Shown: positions 1 to 6,410, numbered from the stretch's first letter. The stretch: 13,263 bases of DNA from JBOHHM01 sp050725495 (GCA_050725495.1 JBOHHM010000005.1:1-13263), one strand, 5' to 3'. The notes: generated by a model from the letters alone, not told the origin. Numbers and translations: made by a program.

Positions 1-108
1 TGCGGCCACCATGCCACCGAGCGCTACGGGGCGCCGGCAGTGGCCGCGCATGTGGCAGCGCAGCTCGGGCTGGAACACCAGTTCATCGATATCGACAACC
101 CGGCATGA
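1..108 (+). CDS. Nif3-like dinuclear metal centre protein, C-terminal 35 residues (partial)
   Basis: The window opens inside this gene, and only the last 35 codons and a TGA stop at 106-108 are present. The tail begins Cys-Gly-His-His-Ala-Thr-Glu-Arg-Tyr-Gly, which is the conserved C-terminal metal-site motif of the Nif3/YbgI family (GHHATERYG). These proteins are usually about 250 residues long and form toroidal hexamers with a two-metal site. Their cellular role is not settled, although a GTP cyclohydrolase-like activity has been proposed. The gene is convergent with the methyltransferase on the minus strand, and a heptamer array lies between them. The identification rests on the motif and the alanine-rich helix after it; the upstream part cannot be judged here. 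Confidence 0.8.
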   Translation, partial: CGHHATERYGAPAVAAHVAAQLGLEHQFIDIDNPA

Positions 109-119
109 TGGGCGGTTGG

Positions 120-142
120 ACGCTCGGTGCTGAGCGTTCAGC
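120..142. other. Small inverted repeats after the Nif3-like gene
   Basis: Two alternative short hairpins overlap here. ACGCTC at 120-125 can pair with GAGCGT at 132-137 around a 6-base loop. GCTGA at 129-133 can pair with TCAGC at 138-142 around a 4-base loop. No T-run follows, so this is not a typical intrinsic terminator. The bases at 131-137 are the exact reverse complement of the ACGCTCA unit of the neighbouring tandem array. Confidence 0.35.
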
Positions 143-154
143 GAGAAAATACCC

Positions 155-251
155 ACGCCCAACGCCCAACGCCCAACGCCCAACGCCCAACGCCCAACGC
201 CCAACGCTCAACGCTCAACGCTCAACGCTCAACGCTCAACGCTCAACGCCC
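155..251. repeat. Heptanucleotide tandem repeat array (13.9 units)
   Basis: Seven perfect copies of ACGCCCA (155-203) are followed directly by six perfect copies of ACGCTCA (204-245) and a partial ACGCCC (246-251). The array lies between two convergent genes. Its right end carries the last arginine codon and the TGA stop of the minus-strand methyltransferase gene. Perfect short tandem arrays like this usually vary in copy number by slipped-strand mispairing. The clean division into two sub-types suggests one transition that was then spread by expansion. Confidence 0.95.
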
Positions 252-1031
252 GATCGCGAAGACGGCCGGCGTCGTATTGTCCGGCGCAGCGCTTGACGCC
301 TTGTTTCTCCAGGCCTTCACGCTGGCACTGCGGGTTGTGGCCGTGGCCAGGGTCAGGCCGCTGCTGACCGCCAGGCGCGTGTTGTGCTGCAGGGTTTGCA
401 GCAAGGCCGCCAGCAGTGCGGTATTGCGGTAGGGCGTTTCAATGAAGAGCTGGGTCTGGCCGGTTTTCAGGGCCAGCGATTCGAGTTCGCGGATGCGCCG
501 GGCCCGCTCGTGCGGGTCTTGCGGCAGGTAACCGACGAACGCAAAGTTCTGGCCATTGAGGCCGCTGGCGGCCAGGGCCAGCAGCAGCGACACCGGGCCG
601 ACCAGCGGCACCACGGCCAGGCCCAGCTCGTGCGCGGCACGCACGACCGAGGAGCCCGGATCGGCCACGGCAGGCATGCCGGCTTCGCTGACCAGGCCCA
701 TATCGTGCCCTTGCAGCGCGGCTGCGAGCAGGGGCTTGGCGTCAAAGTTGCCTGCATGGTCGCCCTTCTTGTGCACCTCGCGCGGCAGCTCCTGAATGTG
801 CAGCGCCTGCAGCGGCTGCGACAGCGGCTGCAGCTCGTTGACGCGCTTCAGATAGGCGCGCGTGGTCTTGGCGCTTTCACAGATCCAGTGCTGCAGCCGG
901 GCGGCGACCTGCAGCGTGCCGGCCGGCATCAGGTCTTGCAGCGGGGTCTGTGTCTCGCAGCCAAAGTCCAGCGGCGCCGGGACCAGGTAGAGCTTGCCTG
1001 GTGCGGCAGCGCTTGGGCTGGGGCTGCTCAT
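243..1031 (-). CDS. SAM-dependent methyltransferase of the tetrapyrrole methylase family, RsmI-like
   Basis: The 262-residue protein has the SAM-binding signature of the RsmI/tetrapyrrole methylase fold. It shows LVSEAGMPAVADPG near residues 113-126, a VGP turn at 144-146 followed by a small-residue helix (SLLLALAASG), and FVGYLP at 165-170. True RsmI 2'-O-methylates C1402 of 16S rRNA and is about 280-290 residues long, with an EDTR motif near its N-terminus. Here that region reads CESAKTTRAY, so this is a divergent paralogue whose substrate is uncertain. The ATG at 1031-1029 overlaps the maf TGA by one base (TGATG), which suggests translational coupling. A GTG codon immediately upstream is a less likely start. 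The stop codon lies inside the heptamer array, so the last codon and stop are repeat-derived. Confidence 0.85.
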   Translation of the reverse strand: MSSPSPSAAAPGKLYLVPAPLDFGCETQTPLQDLMPAGTLQVAARLQHWICESAKTTRAYLKRVNELQPLSQPLQALHIQELPREVHKKGDHAGNFDAKPLLAAALQGHDMGLVSEAGMPAVADPGSSVVRAAHELGLAVVPLVGPVSLLLALAASGLNGQNFAFVGYLPQDPHERARRIRELESLALKTGQTQLFIETPYRNTALLAALLQTLQHNTRLAVSSGLTLATATTRSASVKAWRNKASSAAPDNTTPAVFAIGR

Positions 1032-1636
1032 CACAGCAGCTTCACGCCGGCCGCGCGAAGCATCTGGCAGGTGCGGATCAGCGGCAGGCCGACCAGGGCT
1101 GTCGGGTCGTCGTTGTCGATCGAGGCCAGCAGCGCAATGCCCAGACCCTCGCTTTTGGCGCTGCCCGCGCAGTCGTAAGGCTGCTCGGCCTGCAGATAGG
1201 CTTCGATCTCGGCCTCGCTGAGGTCGCGAAAGCGCACTTTCACCGGCGCGAGCTCCGCCTGCTCAAAGCCGGACGCCCGGCACACGACAGCCACGGCGGT
1301 CTGGAAGATCACCGTCTGGCCGCGCATCTGGCGCAATTGCGCGACAGCGCGTTCGTGGTTGCCGGGCTTGCCCAGGGGCTGGCCGTTCAAGTCGGCCACC
1401 TGGTCGGAGCCGATCACCACGGCCTGCGGAAACTGCTGGGCCACGGCGCGCGCCTTGGCCAGGGCCAGGCGGCAGGCCAGATCGCGCGGGCTTTCGCCGG
1501 GCTGCGGCGCTTCGTCGACCTCGGGCGAGGCGACCTCGAAGGGAATGCGCAGGCGCGACAGCAGTTCGCGGCGGTAGCGGGACGTGGAGCCCAGAACCAG
1601 CGGGCGGGGGATTGGGGAGGCAGGAATAGGGGCCAT
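1031..1636 (-). CDS. maf: Maf-like nucleoside triphosphate pyrophosphatase, YceF type (m7GTP pyrophosphatase)
   Basis: This 201-residue protein is the usual length for the Maf family, house-cleaning enzymes that hydrolyse non-canonical nucleotides to the monophosphate and PPi. Visible motifs are LGSTSRYRRELL (residues 15-26, phosphate binding), DE at 41-42, GSDQV at 76-80 with the likely catalytic Asp78, KSEGLG at 161-166 and LVGLPL at 181-186. STSRYRR, GSDQ and KSEGLGI are typical of the YceF branch, which prefers m7GTP; the YhdE branch (dTTP/UTP) has SPRR and GADT instead. It is the first gene of a two-gene minus-strand unit with the methyltransferase. Its ATG is only 25 bp from the divergent yceD start, so the two promoters must overlap each other or the coding sequences. 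In E. coli yceF also sits beside yceD and rpmF. Confidence 0.93.
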   Translation of the reverse strand: MAPIPASPIPRPLVLGSTSRYRRELLSRLRIPFEVASPEVDEAPQPGESPRDLACRLALAKARAVAQQFPQAVVIGSDQVADLNGQPLGKPGNHERAVAQLRQMRGQTVIFQTAVAVVCRASGFEQAELAPVKVRFRDLSEAEIEAYLQAEQPYDCAGSAKSEGLGIALLASIDNDDPTALVGLPLIRTCQMLRAAGVKLL

Positions 1637-1649
1637 GCGGCGATTCTCT

Positions 1650-1655
1650 TACACT
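1650..1655 (+). promoter_or_regulatory. Possible -10 element for yceD, close enough for a leaderless mRNA
   Basis: TACACT at 1650-1655 resembles a -10 hexamer and ends 6 bases before the yceD ATG. Transcription from it would begin at or next to the A of ATG. No Shine-Dalgarno sequence is present in the 25-bp gap. No good -35 hexamer is visible, so the call is weak. Confidence 0.25.
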
Positions 1656-1661
1656 CGCCCC

Positions 1662-2210
1662 ATGAAGAAAGAGTTTGTGGCCGATCATCTGGACGTCAAG
1701 GCCTTCGCGCAGGCGGGCGACGAATGGGTCGGGCAGGATGTGCTACAAAAATATGAGCGAATGATGCAGGAAACCCAAGGGCTGGGCGGCGATCTGGCGG
1801 TCCACTGGTCGGCCTTGGGCGAGTTGCGTCCGGTGCTGGGCGGGCCCGATCAGGTCTGGCTGCACCTGCAGGTCCAGGCGACCTTGCCGCTGGTCTGCCA
1901 GCGCTGCCTGGGGCGGGTCGACTCACCCGTCTCGGTCGAGCGCTCGTTTCGCTTTGTGGCCGACGAAGACGCGGCCGCCGCCCAGGACGACGAGTCAGAA
2001 GAGGAGGTGCTGGCGCTCAGCCGCGATTTCAACCTGAGCGAATTGATCGAGGACGAGCTGCTCATGGAGCTGCCCCTGGTGCCGCGCCATGAGCAGTGCC
2101 CCACCGAGGTGAAGCTGGCGGCGGTCGATCAAGAATTCGAGGCGGCGTCAGCGGCCAGGCCCAACCCGTTTGCCGTGCTGAGCCGGCTGCAAAGGGATAA
2201 ATCCAGTTAA
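1662..2210 (+). CDS. yceD: DUF177 / YceD family protein, large-subunit rRNA accumulation factor
   Basis: The 182-residue acidic protein has the DUF177 layout: an N-terminal beta-rich part, a CQRC pair at residues 79-82, an acidic segment at 101-116 (DEDAAAAQDDESEEEV) and the conserved C-terminal stretch LIEDELLMELPLVPRHEQC ending at Cys146. In bacteria and plastids, DUF177 proteins are needed for normal 23S rRNA accumulation. The gene usually lies directly before rpmF, as here, which fits a joint role in assembling the large ribosomal subunit. The ATG at 1662 was chosen because the family begins close to this residue. The reading frame is open further upstream, but that part overlaps maf on the other strand and has no family similarity. 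No Shine-Dalgarno sequence precedes the start. Confidence 0.88.
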   Translation: MKKEFVADHLDVKAFAQAGDEWVGQDVLQKYERMMQETQGLGGDLAVHWSALGELRPVLGGPDQVWLHLQVQATLPLVCQRCLGRVDSPVSVERSFRFVADEDAAAAQDDESEEEVLALSRDFNLSELIEDELLMELPLVPRHEQCPTEVKLAAVDQEFEAASAARPNPFAVLSRLQRDKSS

Positions 2211-2225
2211 ATCAAGGAGTTGGGC

Positions 2226-2231
2226 TATAAT
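2226..2231 (+). promoter_or_regulatory. Probable -10 element of an rpmF promoter
   Basis: TATAAT at 2226-2231 is a perfect sigma-70 -10 hexamer, 15 bp after the yceD stop. A start about 7 bases downstream would give a 55-nt rpmF leader. The -35 region, at about 2203-2208 across the yceD stop, is poor. The leader contains a palindrome, TTCGCGCGAA (2239-2248), and two AGCGCT copies (2234-2239 and 2256-2261) that can pair. Confidence 0.45.
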
Positions 2232-2293
2232 TGAGCGCTTCGCGCGAAAACCCTTAGCGCTTTTCACCAACCCCTTTACCCCAGGAGCGGATC

Positions 2294-2476
2294 ATGGCCG
2301 TCCAGCAGAACAAAAAGTCACCTTCGAAGCGCGGTATGCACCGCTCGCACAATGCCCTGAATGTGCCGGGCATTGCCGTGGAGCCCACGACCGGTGAAAC
2401 CCATCTGCGCCACCACATCAGTCCCACCGGCTTCTACCGTGGTCGCAAGGTCCTCAAGACCAAGTCCGAAGCCTGA
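2294..2476 (+). CDS. rpmF: 50S ribosomal protein L32
   Basis: The 60-residue basic protein is full length for bacterial L32. It starts MAVQQNKKSPSKRGMHRSH and continues with the conserved ETHLRHHISPTGFYRGRKV (residues 35-53). It has no cysteines, so it is the zinc-independent form. L32 is a late-assembling protein of the large ribosomal subunit. AGGAG at 2283-2287, six bases before the ATG, is a good ribosome binding site. The gene follows yceD after 83 bp, with its own likely promoter in the gap, and is closed by a strong intrinsic terminator. The terminator separates the ribosomal pair from the fatty-acid genes, which are co-transcribed with rpmF in several other bacteria. Confidence 0.98.
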   Translation: MAVQQNKKSPSKRGMHRSHNALNVPGIAVEPTTGETHLRHHISPTGFYRGRKVLKTKSEA

Positions 2477-2494
2477 TCGCGCTCTCAATCCAGG

Positions 2495-2535
2495 GGCCCG
2501 GCGCCACGCTAGACGTGGCAACGGGCCTTTGTTTT
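2495..2535 (+). terminator. Intrinsic terminator after rpmF
   Basis: GGCCCG (2495-2500) pairs with CGGGCC (2522-2527), and GCCACG (2503-2508) pairs with CGTGGC (2514-2519). The two helices are separated by a symmetric GC/AA internal loop and capped by CTAGA. TTTGTTTT follows at 2528-2535. This is a strong Rho-independent terminator only 49 bp before the plsX ATG. Confidence 0.9.
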
Positions 2536-2584
2536 GAGCCCTGCCGATTCTGCTTCACTGTCCCAAGACCGCGCTGATCGCTTC

Positions 2585-3637
2585 ATGATCACACTCGCTG
2601 TCGACTGCATGGGGGGCGACCACGGCCCCCGCGTCACGCTGCCTGCGTGCCAGCAGTTTCTGGATCGACACCCCGATGCCGCCCTGCTGCTGGTCGGCTT
2701 GCCCCAGAGCCTGAGCGCCTTTGCCCATCCGCGCGCCAGCGTCGTGGCGGCCAGCGAGGTCGTCGGCATGGACGATCCGGTCGAGATTGCGCTGCGCAAG
2801 AAAAAGGATTCGTCCATGCGCGTGGCGATCCAGCAGGTCAAGGACGGCGCGGCGCAAGCGGCCGTGTCGGCCGGCAATACCGGCGCCCTGATGGCGATCG
2901 CCCGCTACCTGCTCAAGACCTTGGACGGCATTGACCGTCCGGCGATCGCCACCCAGATGCCCAACGCCAAGGGCGGTGCCACCACGGTGCTGGACCTCGG
3001 CGCCAATGTCGATTGCACGGCCGAGCATTTGCTTCAGTTCGCTGTCATGGGCTCCGCCCTGGTGTCGGTGCTCAAAAATGACGACAACCCCTCGGTCGGC
3101 CTCTTGAACATTGGTGAAGAGGTCATCAAGGGCAATGAAGTCATCAAAAAAGCCGGTGAATTGCTTCGTTCTGCAGCCCATTCGGGCGATCTGAACTTCT
3201 ATGGAAACGTGGAAGGCAATGACGTTTTCAAGGGGACGGTCGAGATCGTCGTGTGCGACGGCTTTGTCGGCAATGTGGCATTGAAGGCCAGCGAAGGCCT
3301 GGCGTCGATGATTCTCACTTTCCTTAAAGTCGAGTTTTCCCGCAACATCTTCACGAAAATGGCGGCCATCGTCGCGTATCCTGTCCTGTCGGCCCTGAAG
3401 AAGCGGATGGACTACCGCCGCTACAACGGCGCGGCCTTGCTGGGGCTGCGCGGCCTGGTCTTCAAAAGCCATGGCTCGGCCGATGCGCTGGCTTTTGAGC
3501 AGGCTTTGAACCGGGCGTATGATGCAGCCCGAAACCAACTGCTGGCTCGGGTCCAGGCTCGAATCGCTCATGCAGCGCCGCTCCTGGTGCCCATTGATCC
3601 ACTCGTGCAGCCTGTCGTGGCGGCCACTGCTGACTAA
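2585..3637 (+). CDS. plsX: Phosphate acyltransferase PlsX (acyl-ACP to acyl-phosphate)
   Basis: The 350-residue protein matches PlsX in length and motifs: VDCMGGDHGP at residues 6-15, SAGNTGALMA at 95-104, VLDLGANVDC at 135-144, then a GLLNIGEE segment and the C-terminal GLRGLVFKSHGSAD. PlsX is a peripheral membrane enzyme that exchanges the ACP of long-chain acyl-ACP for phosphate, giving the acyl-phosphate used by PlsY in glycerolipid synthesis. It thus links the downstream fab genes to phospholipid synthesis. The ATG at 2585 begins the conserved MITLAVDCMGG. The frame is open upstream to a TTG at 2534, but that TTG lies in the terminator T-tract. No clear Shine-Dalgarno sequence is seen. 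The TAA stop abuts the fabH ATG with no gap. Confidence 0.97.
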   Translation: MITLAVDCMGGDHGPRVTLPACQQFLDRHPDAALLLVGLPQSLSAFAHPRASVVAASEVVGMDDPVEIALRKKKDSSMRVAIQQVKDGAAQAAVSAGNTGALMAIARYLLKTLDGIDRPAIATQMPNAKGGATTVLDLGANVDCTAEHLLQFAVMGSALVSVLKNDDNPSVGLLNIGEEVIKGNEVIKKAGELLRSAAHSGDLNFYGNVEGNDVFKGTVEIVVCDGFVGNVALKASEGLASMILTFLKVEFSRNIFTKMAAIVAYPVLSALKKRMDYRRYNGAALLGLRGLVFKSHGSADALAFEQALNRAYDAARNQLLARVQARIAHAAPLLVPIDPLVQPVVAATAD

Positions 3638-4615
3638 ATGAAACGCTATTCCCGCATTACCGGTACCGGCAGCTACCTGCCCCCGCGCCGATTGACCAAT
3701 GCCGACCTGGCCGCCGAACTCGCTGCCAAAGGCGTAGAGACTTCGGACGAATGGATTGTGGAGCGCACCGGCATCCGGGCCCGCCACTTTGCCGCGCCCG
3801 ACGTGACCAGCAGCGACCTCGGTGTCGAGGCCGCCAAGAACGCTTTGCAGGCCGCTGGCGTGCCGGCCCAGGACATCGACCTGATCATCGTCGCCACTTC
3901 CACGCCGGACATGGTGTTTCCCTCGGCCGCCTGCATCGTGCAAAACAAGCTCGGCATCGCCGGCTGCCCGGCTTTCGACGTGCAGGCTGTCTGCAGCGGC
4001 TTCGTCTACGCGCTGACGGTCGCCGACGCCATGATCCGCACCGGCAGCGCCAGCAAGGCCTTGGTCATAGGCGCGGAAGTCTTTTCCCGCATCCTCGATT
4101 TCTCGGACCGCACCACCTGCGTGCTGTTGGGCGACGGCGCCGGCGCCGTGGTGCTGGAGGCCTCCGACACCCCGGGTATTCTGGCCAGCGAACTGCACGC
4201 CGATGGCAAGCATGCCGGCATCCTGTGCGTGCCGGGTACGGTGGCCGGTGGCCAGGTGCTGGGCGATCCGCTGCTGAAGATGGATGGCCAGGCGGTATTC
4301 AAGCTGGCGGTGGGCGTGCTCGAAGACGCGGCCCGCGCCACGCTGGCCAAGGCCGAGCTGACCGATGCCGACATCGACTGGCTGATTCCGCACCAGGCCA
4401 ATATCCGCATCATGCAGAGCACGGCTAGGAAGCTCAAGCTGCCGCTGGACAAACTGATCGTCACGGTGGACGAGCATGGCAACACCTCGGCTGCTTCGAT
4501 CCCGCTGGCGCTGGACGTCGCCGTGCGCAGCGGCAAGATCCAAAAGGGCGACACGCTGATGCTCGAAGGCGTGGGCGGTGGCTTCACCTGGGGTGCGGTG
4601 CTACTGAATCTGTAG
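3638..4615 (+). CDS. fabH: Beta-ketoacyl-ACP synthase III (FabH)
   Basis: The 325-residue protein has the full FabH catalytic triad: Cys119 in QAVCSGF, His252 in IPHQANIR and Asn282 in HGNTSAAS. The C-terminal GVGGGFTWGA (residues 311-320) is also typical. FabH condenses acetyl-CoA with malonyl-ACP to acetoacetyl-ACP and so starts type II fatty acid synthesis. The first codon follows the plsX stop directly (TAAATG), with no gap and no strong Shine-Dalgarno sequence, so translation is probably coupled to plsX. A 63-bp gap with a small hairpin follows before fabD. Confidence 0.97.
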   Translation: MKRYSRITGTGSYLPPRRLTNADLAAELAAKGVETSDEWIVERTGIRARHFAAPDVTSSDLGVEAAKNALQAAGVPAQDIDLIIVATSTPDMVFPSAACIVQNKLGIAGCPAFDVQAVCSGFVYALTVADAMIRTGSASKALVIGAEVFSRILDFSDRTTCVLLGDGAGAVVLEASDTPGILASELHADGKHAGILCVPGTVAGGQVLGDPLLKMDGQAVFKLAVGVLEDAARATLAKAELTDADIDWLIPHQANIRIMQSTARKLKLPLDKLIVTVDEHGNTSAASIPLALDVAVRSGKIQKGDTLMLEGVGGGFTWGAVLLNL

Positions 4616-4620
4616 CGCCT

Positions 4621-4650
4621 CGAGCCCTGTCTGTCTGGGCTAACAGCTCG
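4621..4650 (+). other. Hairpin in the fabH-fabD gap
   Basis: AGCCC (4623-4627) can pair with GGGCT (4637-4641). Alternatively, CGAGC (4621-4625) can pair with GCTCG (4646-4650). The two pairings share bases and cannot form together. No T-run follows, so this is not an intrinsic terminator; it could affect mRNA stability or processing. Confidence 0.3.
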
Positions 4651-4678
4651 TTTGATTCAAATTTCCAACAATGCCAGC

Positions 4679-5629
4679 ATGAAACCGTTCGCTTTCGTCT
4701 TTCCGGGCCAGGGCTCGCAGTCCGTGGGCATGCTCGACGCCTGGGGTGATCATCCGGTCGTGGCTCAAACCCTGCAGGAAGCCTCCGACGCGCTGAACGA
4801 AGACATGGGCCGCCTGATCAAGGACGGCCCGAAGGAAGCCCTGGCTCTGACCACCAACACCCAACCGGTGATGCTGGTGGCAGGCGTGGCGGCCTTCCGG
4901 GTCTGGATGGCCGAGACCGGGGTGGCGCCGGCCGTGGTGGCGGGCCATTCACTTGGCGAATACTCGGCGCTGGTCGCGTCCGGCGTTCTGACGCTGGCGC
5001 AGGCCGCGCCGCTGGTGCGTTTCCGGGCCCAGGCCATGCAGGAGGCGGTACCGGTGGGCACCGGCGCCATGGCTGCGATTCTGGGCATGGATGCTTCAAA
5101 AGTGATAGCGGGCTGCGCCGAAGCGGCGAGGACATTTGGTACGAATACCTCTGAAGTCGTGGAGGCCGTCAACTTCAATGACCCGGCTCAGACCGTGATC
5201 GCGGGCAGCAAGGCGGCCGTGGAAAAGGCCTGCGAAGTGCTCAAGGCCCATGGCGCCAAACGCGCCTTGCCCTTGCCGGTGTCGGCGCCGTTTCATTCGA
5301 GCCTGATGAAACCTGCGGCCGACCAGCTCAAGGAAAAACTGGCCTCGGTGGCGTTCGCCGCGCCGCAAATCCCGGTCATCAACAATATTGAAGCTGCGGT
5401 CGAAGTCGAGCCCGGCCGCATCCGTGCCGCGCTCTACGAGCAGGCCTTTGGCCCGGTGCGCTGGGTCGAGTGTGTGCAGGCCATCAAGGCGCGCGGCGTA
5501 GGCCATGTCATCGAATGCGGTCCCGGCAAGGTGCTGGCCGGCATGACCCGGCGCATCGATGCGGAGCTGGCCGGCGCGGCGCTGTTTGATCCGGCTAGCC
5601 TGGCCGAAGTCAAGGGATTGTTGGCATGA
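4679..5629 (+). CDS. fabD: Malonyl-CoA:ACP transacylase (FabD)
   Basis: The 316-residue protein shows the FabD motifs in order: FPGQGSQ at 8-14 with the oxyanion Gln11, AGHSLGEYSAL at 88-98 with the nucleophile Ser91, Arg116 in RFRAQAM for the malonyl carboxylate, and APFHSSLM with the catalytic His206. It moves malonyl from CoA to ACP, supplying FabH and FabF. The ATG at 4679 begins the conserved MKPFAFVFPGQG. An upstream in-frame TTG at 4652 would add nine residues without family support. No Shine-Dalgarno sequence is visible. A three-codon mini-ORF (ATGCCAGCATGA, 4671-4682) overlaps the start codon in an ATGA arrangement. The stop overlaps fabG by four bases. Confidence 0.97.
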   Translation: MKPFAFVFPGQGSQSVGMLDAWGDHPVVAQTLQEASDALNEDMGRLIKDGPKEALALTTNTQPVMLVAGVAAFRVWMAETGVAPAVVAGHSLGEYSALVASGVLTLAQAAPLVRFRAQAMQEAVPVGTGAMAAILGMDASKVIAGCAEAARTFGTNTSEVVEAVNFNDPAQTVIAGSKAAVEKACEVLKAHGAKRALPLPVSAPFHSSLMKPAADQLKEKLASVAFAAPQIPVINNIEAAVEVEPGRIRAALYEQAFGPVRWVECVQAIKARGVGHVIECGPGKVLAGMTRRIDAELAGAALFDPASLAEVKGLLA

Positions 5630-6375
5630 GTGAAGTCAAATTTGAAGGCCAGGTCGCCCTGGTCACCGGCGCCTCGCGCGGCATTGGCGCGGCGATTGCG
5701 CTTGAACTGGCACAGCGGGGCCTGAAAGTCATTGGCACGGCGACCACCGACGAGGGGGCTGCGAAGATCAGCGCCACGCTCGCCGCCTTTGCGGGCTGCC
5801 GCGGCGCCAAGCTCAATGTCAACGATGGCGCTGGCGCCGAGGCGCTGATCGACAGCATCGCCAAGGAACATGGCGGCCTGCAGGTGCTGGTCAACAACGC
5901 CGGCATCACGCGCGACATGCTGGCCATGCGCCTCAAGGACGAAGACTGGGACGCCGTGCTCGACACCAACCTCAAGGCGGTGTTCCGCATGAGCCGCGCC
6001 GTGATGCGAACCATGATGAAGCAGCGCTATGGCCGCATCATCAGCATCACCTCGGTGGTCGGTGCTTCGGGCAACCCGGGCCAGGCCAATTACGCGGCGG
6101 CCAAGGCCGGCGTGGCGGGCATGACCCGGGCGCTGGCGCGCGAGTTGGGCAGCCGCGGCATCACGGTCAACTGCGTGGCGCCGGGCTTCATCGCGACCGA
6201 CATGACGGCCAGCCTGCCCGAGGAGCAGCACAAGGCGCTGCTGGGCCAGATTCCGCTGGGCCAGCTGGGCCAGCCGAGCGACATTGCGCACGCCGTGGCC
6301 TATCTGGCGTCACCGCAGGCCGGCTATGTGACGGGGCAGGAACTGCATGTCAACGGTGGCATGTACATGGCCTAG
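5626..6375 (+). CDS. fabG: 3-oxoacyl-ACP reductase (FabG)
   Basis: The 249-residue classical short-chain dehydrogenase/reductase has the NADPH-binding TGASRGIG at 14-21 and NNAG at 90-93. The catalytic tetrad is Asn115, Ser143, Tyr156 and Lys160 (YAAAK). APGFIATDM at 185-193 and the C-terminal GQELHVNGGMYMA are characteristic of FabG, which reduces beta-ketoacyl-ACP in each elongation cycle. The start overlaps the fabD stop as ATGA, implying translational coupling. The stop codon lies inside a perfect 9-bp hairpin that precedes acpP. Confidence 0.97.
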   Translation: MSEVKFEGQVALVTGASRGIGAAIALELAQRGLKVIGTATTDEGAAKISATLAAFAGCRGAKLNVNDGAGAEALIDSIAKEHGGLQVLVNNAGITRDMLAMRLKDEDWDAVLDTNLKAVFRMSRAVMRTMMKQRYGRIISITSVVGASGNPGQANYAAAKAGVAGMTRALARELGSRGITVNCVAPGFIATDMTASLPEEQHKALLGQIPLGQLGQPSDIAHAVAYLASPQAGYVTGQELHVNGGMYMA

Positions 6376-6392
6376 GGGCCGCACCCTAGGCC
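6369..6392 (+). other. Perfect 9-bp hairpin over the fabG stop, possible processing site or attenuator
   Basis: GGCCTAGGG (6369-6377) and CCCTAGGCC (6384-6392) form a perfect stem around a 6-base loop. The fabG TAG (6373-6375) is inside the left arm. A T8 tract starts ten bases after the stem, which is too far for a standard intrinsic terminator. The hairpin may instead protect the 3' end of the upstream message or reduce read-through into acpP. Confidence 0.5.
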
Positions 6393-6395
6393 GGG

Positions 6396-6410
6396 TAGAA
6401 TCTTTTTTTT
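6396..6410 (+). promoter_or_regulatory. Probable acpP promoter -10 with T8 tract at the start region
   Basis: TAGAAT at 6396-6401 is a good -10 hexamer. The expected transcription start, about 7 bases downstream, falls in the run of eight T at 6403-6410. The -35 position (about 6373-6378) lies in the hairpin and is poor. A separate acpP promoter is expected because ACP is needed in large excess over the other Fab proteins. Confidence 0.45.

Noticed and set aside
105..432. Two plus-strand open frames crossing the heptamer array
   Set aside because: They encode only the repeat translated as NAQRPTP-like units and then run antisense into the methyltransferase gene. They have no ribosome binding site and no family similarity.
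2555..4543. A 662-codon minus-strand open frame
   Set aside because: It is antisense to plsX and fabH, both with full catalytic motifs. Long antisense frames are expected in GC-rich coding DNA.
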